Positions 61,382-64,000 of a stretch of 64,000 nt of DNA are shown piece by piece; position 1 is the first letter of the stretch, and each line of letters begins with the position of its first letter. The notes under the pieces are model-generated. The model saw nothing but the letters and a program-made list of their open reading frames with translations. It ran no database searches and was not told where the DNA came from. The stretch is from NCBI GenBank assembly GCA_964416385.1, contig CAYQDW010000004.1:1-64000 (forward strand). The letters run 5' to 3'. The translations under genes and the position numbers were made by a program. The DNA comes from JAUHWL01 sp964416385. Its GTDB lineage: Bacteria > Bacteroidota > Bacteroidia > Flavobacteriales > Schleiferiaceae.

Positions 61382-62866
61382 CTAATTCTCAACGGAATAC
61401 GTGGTACCGTCTTTCCCATCCTTCAACACAATGCCGGCTGCGGCAAGGTCGTCTCTGATCTTATCGCTCAATGCCCAGTTTTTGTCATTACGGGCACGCA
61501 TGCGTAGTTCAATCAACACCTGCATGGCAGCGTCTAGCTTATCTGAGCTTTGGCTTTCTGTAACCTGCGTAAGGCCAAGCACATCAAACACAAAAGCATG
61601 CATGGTTTGGCGCATGATCTCCAGATCAGCTTTGCGCATACTGGCTTTGCCATCGGCTACAGCGTTGATGAATTTTACCGCTTCAAATAACTGGGCGATA
61701 AGAATAGGCGAGTTGAAATCATCATTCATGGCCGCGTAGCATTTTTGCCGCCATTCGGCCACATTGAACTGTGCTGTTTCTCCTGTTGGAATTATCTGGT
61801 TAAGTTTGCTTATAGCATCCATCAACCTGAAAAAGCCTTTTTCTGCCGCCAGCAAAGCGTCATTGCTAAAGTCTAGCACACTTGTATAATGGGCTTGCAT
61901 CATAAAAAAGCGCACCACGCTGGGGTGAAAGCCTTTACTTAAAATGGAATTATTTCCGCTAAACAGCTCGCCCGGCAAAATGGTGTTGCCCGTGCTCTTG
62001 CTCATGCGTTTGCCGTTAAGTGTAAGCATGTTGCCATGCAACCAGTACTTAACAGCATGTTTACCATTGGCGGCATGGTTCTGTGCAATCTCGCATTCGT
62101 GGTGCGGGAATTTTAAGTCCATGCCACCACCGTGAATATCAAACTCTTCACCCAGGTATTTGGTACTCATAACTGAGCATTCTAAATGCCAACCGGGGAA
62201 GCCAATGCTCCAAGGGCTGGGCCAGCGCATGATGTGTTCAGGTGAGGCCTTTTTCCATAAGGCAAAATCCAGCGGACTGCGTTTTTCGCTCTGGCCGTCA
62301 AGCGCGCGCGTACCACTAATTAGCTCATCAATATTGCGGCCACTTAAAATGCCATAGTCACCCGATTTGTTGTATTTGGGTACATCAAAGTATACGCTGC
62401 CATTTACCTCATAGGCCAAACCTTTATCAATGATTTCTTTGATCATTTCTATTTGCTCTATGATGTGCCCGGTAGCTGTTGGCTCTATACTTGGCGGAAG
62501 CGCATTGAAAAGTTGCATCACATTATGGAAACCAACGGTGTATTGCTGTACGATCTCCATGGGTTCTAGCTGCTGTAAGCGCGCCTTTTTGGCGATCTTG
62601 TCTTCGCCTTCATCAGCATCATTCTCGAGGTGGCCGGCATCGGTAATGTTGCGTACATAGCGCACTTTGTAGCCCAGATGACTTAAATAGCGATAAATCA
62701 GGTCAAATGAAATGAAGGTACGGCAGTTACCCAAATGCACATCGCTGTAAACGGTTGGGCCACAAACATACATGCCCACAAACGGTGCATTTATAGGTTT
62801 AAATTCTTCCTTTTTACCGCTTAGTGAATTGGAGAGTGTTATGGTGTTTTCTTCGTAAAGACTCAT
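61382..62866 (-). CDS. cysS: Cysteinyl-tRNA synthetase
   Basis: Charges tRNA-Cys. The 494-residue class I synthetase has YVCGPTVYSDVHLGNCRTFI with the HIGH-type HLGN and a zinc cysteine, then GWHLECSVMS and HHECEIAQ with further zinc ligands. NGKRMSKSTGNTI is the KMSKS loop, and the C-terminal helical DALR-type part follows. The length is slightly above E. coli (461). It follows folE on the same strand, separated by a long inverted repeat. Confidence 0.97.
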   Translation of the reverse strand: MSLYEENTITLSNSLSGKKEEFKPINAPFVGMYVCGPTVYSDVHLGNCRTFISFDLIYRYLSHLGYKVRYVRNITDAGHLENDADEGEDKIAKKARLQQLEPMEIVQQYTVGFHNVMQLFNALPPSIEPTATGHIIEQIEMIKEIIDKGLAYEVNGSVYFDVPKYNKSGDYGILSGRNIDELISGTRALDGQSEKRSPLDFALWKKASPEHIMRWPSPWSIGFPGWHLECSVMSTKYLGEEFDIHGGGMDLKFPHHECEIAQNHAANGKHAVKYWLHGNMLTLNGKRMSKSTGNTILPGELFSGNNSILSKGFHPSVVRFFMMQAHYTSVLDFSNDALLAAEKGFFRLMDAISKLNQIIPTGETAQFNVAEWRQKCYAAMNDDFNSPILIAQLFEAVKFINAVADGKASMRKADLEIMRQTMHAFVFDVLGLTQVTESQSSDKLDAAMQVLIELRMRARNDKNWALSDKIRDDLAAAGIVLKDGKDGTTYSVEN

Positions 62867-62873
62867 TTTTACT

Positions 62874-62953
62874 GTTTGAGGTTTGAGGTTCGAAGTTTAT
62901 ATCAGAAAAAAGTCCAAGTCAAAACCTTAAACTTCAAACCTCAAACTTCGAAC
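62874..62953. repeat. 26-bp inverted repeat between folE and cysS
   Basis: Arms 62874-62899 and 62928-62953 pair with 23 of 26 matches and a 28-base loop. The arms are made of GTTTGAGG/GTTCGAAG units. It could fold into a large hairpin on either strand. No T run follows, so it is not a classical terminator. Confidence 0.75.
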
Positions 62954-62961
62954 TTAAAAGC

Positions 62962-63657
62962 CTATGCGTCAAACTGTGTGCGCATGTTGATATAATCTAA
63001 AAACTCGCGTTTTTTTTCTTCGGCCTTAAAAGCGCCACCAAATTCTGCCGTTACAGTGCTGCTATCAATATCGCGTATACCGCGGCTGTTAACGCACAGG
63101 TGCTTTGCATCTATTACGCAGGCAACATCTTCTGTGCCCAAAGCTTCTTGCAAGGCTTTTACAACTTGCTTTGTCATGCGCTCTTGCACTTGCGGACGCT
63201 TGGCATAAAAGTCTACGATGCGGTTCATTTTGCTTAAACCGATTACGGTGCCATTGCTAATGTAGGCCACATGAGCACGACCAACTATGGGTAAAAAATG
63301 GTGTTCGCACGTGCTGTAAACCACAATGTTTTTTTCAACCAACATTTCTCCGTAGCGATACAGATTTTTGAACGTACTCATATTTGGTTTACGCTCCGGA
63401 TTTAGGCCACCAAAGGTTTCTTTAACGTACATTTTGGCAACGCGTTTTGGGGTACCGCGTAGGCTATCGTCTTCTAAATCCAGACCAAGCGTTTCCATAA
63501 TGCCTTTTATGTGGGCTTGGATAATCTCTATCTTTTTATCGTCTGATTGCGCAAAGGCATCGTTTCGCAATGGTGTTTCTGTGCTAAAACTTTCATGGTT
63601 TTCACCAATGGCATCCTCTAAATCTGAGGGGTTTATGTGTGATTTTGACTCTTTCAT
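62962..63657 (-). CDS. folE: GTP cyclohydrolase I
   Basis: First enzyme of folate (and pterin) synthesis, 231 residues. The N-terminal 45 residues are charged and variable. The fold carries ETFGGLNPERKP, YSTCEHHFLPIVGRAHVAYI with zinc and catalytic residues (C, H, H), GLSKMNRIVDFYAKRPQVQE and CVIDAKHLCVNSRGI with the third zinc ligand. It has its own promoter. Confidence 0.96.
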   Translation of the reverse strand: MKESKSHINPSDLEDAIGENHESFSTETPLRNDAFAQSDDKKIEIIQAHIKGIMETLGLDLEDDSLRGTPKRVAKMYVKETFGGLNPERKPNMSTFKNLYRYGEMLVEKNIVVYSTCEHHFLPIVGRAHVAYISNGTVIGLSKMNRIVDFYAKRPQVQERMTKQVVKALQEALGTEDVACVIDAKHLCVNSRGIRDIDSSTVTAEFGGAFKAEEKKREFLDYINMRTQFDA

Positions 63658-63701
63658 GCGTTGCTAACTATGGTAATTCTGTAGCGCTCTTAAAAGCGCG
63701 G

Positions 63702-63709
63702 CAAAGGTA
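63702..63709 (-). promoter_or_regulatory. -7 box of folE
   Basis: TACCTTTG on the minus strand matches TAnnTTTG, 45 bases before the ATG. A small hairpin (GCGCT/AGCGC, 63684-63699) lies at the expected start of the transcript. No -33 element was clear. Confidence 0.5.
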
Positions 63710-63755
63710 ACGCTTTGTTAAAAGGCTGGCGGCTTTTTTCTTTTTATAAACACCA

Positions 63756-64000
63756 TCAACGAACCTTATTGCCCGGTACTTTTTGTCCGCCTTGATACAG
63801 AATTAATGAAACTATTTGTCCATCTTCATCTTCTACAAATTCAATTTCAGCCTCAACAACCGTTAAGAAAAAATGTAGTTGGTCTTGCGCAGAAAGTGTA
63901 AAAGCTGGTTGCCCGGTGGCTTGTCCTATCAAATTGCCGTTTTCTACGCTAATTTCCATCATAAAATTTGGGGCAAGTTGATAGGTGCCCGTGAGGCGCT
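63756..64000 (-). CDS. C-terminal end of a DUF3471 protein (cut by window edge)
   Basis: The minus-strand frame is open from the window edge to the stop at 63756-63758, 80 residues. The pattern LTGTYQLAPNFMMEISVENG, TGQPAFTLSAQDQLHFF, VVEAEIEFVEDEDG and LILYQGGQKVPGNKV fits the DUF3471 domain at the end of serine beta-lactamase-like hydrolases and some peptidases of Bacteroidota. The catalytic part lies outside the window. Confidence 0.7.
   Translation of the reverse strand, partial: RLTGTYQLAPNFMMEISVENGNLIGQATGQPAFTLSAQDQLHFFLTVVEAEIEFVEDEDGQIVSLILYQGGQKVPGNKVR

Overview
The window comes from the chromosome of a Bacteroidota bacterium, most likely in the Flavobacteriales. The evidence is: type IX secretion (T9SS) C-terminal sorting domains on several secreted proteins; many small lipoproteins and N-terminal signal peptides; a TonB-dependent receptor and outer-membrane barrels; a YtxJ protein of the bacillithiol system; promoters of the Bacteroidota form TTG-N19-TAnnTTTG in front of many genes; and almost no Shine-Dalgarno sequences. 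Most of the sequence is housekeeping DNA in short operons on both strands.

Layout. 1-2.4 kb: tail of an unknown gene, tRNA-Val, msrB, an alpha/beta hydrolase, tRNA-Leu and tRNA-Lys. 2.4-6.1 kb: aroK, a nitroreductase, a phosphoribosyltransferase, a TPMT-like methyltransferase and rlmD. 6.2-10.5 kb: two paralogous T9SS-exported Omp28-type proteins, only one of which keeps its CxxC motif. 10.6-15.5 kb: ornithine aminotransferase, a thioredoxin-fold protein, PEP carboxykinase, DUF423. 15.6-20.7 kb: a saccharopine dehydrogenase gene followed by a 3.4-kb patchwork of broken genes, a dead IS4-type element and a PKD lipoprotein. The patchwork is closed by a second, near-identical copy of the last 404 bp of the dehydrogenase gene. 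20.9-24.3 kb: polyphosphate operon (SixA-like phosphatase, ppk, ppx). 24.4-37.3 kb: thioredoxin, mscL, cca, a potassium channel, miaA, lpxK, gatB, a TlpA-like lipoprotein, a NUDIX hydrolase, a fasciclin lipoprotein, an orphan ABC ATPase and ung. 37.4-42.8 kb: an overlapping operon of small lipoprotein, ytxJ, barrel protein and lipA, then a 1-kDa-residue-scale (about 1050 aa) BNR-repeat T9SS protein. 42.8-52.7 kb: GAPDH, a glycosyltransferase, ftsE, a TPR protein with a partner barrel, and gyrB. 52.7-64 kb: heme-type TonB receptor with a companion gene, small-protein genes, lgt, a PD40 lipoprotein, yidD, cysS, folE and the end of a DUF3471 protein.

The most unusual part is 16.5-20.75 kb. The two pieces that touch the duplicated 404-bp segment (after copy 1 and before copy 2) join in frame into one secreted-protein gene if the duplicated segment is removed. 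This suggests that a circular or circularly permuted DNA, opened inside that gene, was inserted with duplication of the target. Secondary points are a 10-bp-arm palindrome overlapping the gyrB promoter, an 18-bp palindrome in front of the heme-type receptor gene, and intergenic repeats near 59.6, 61.3 and 62.9 kb. No CRISPR array, rRNA or complete prophage was seen.
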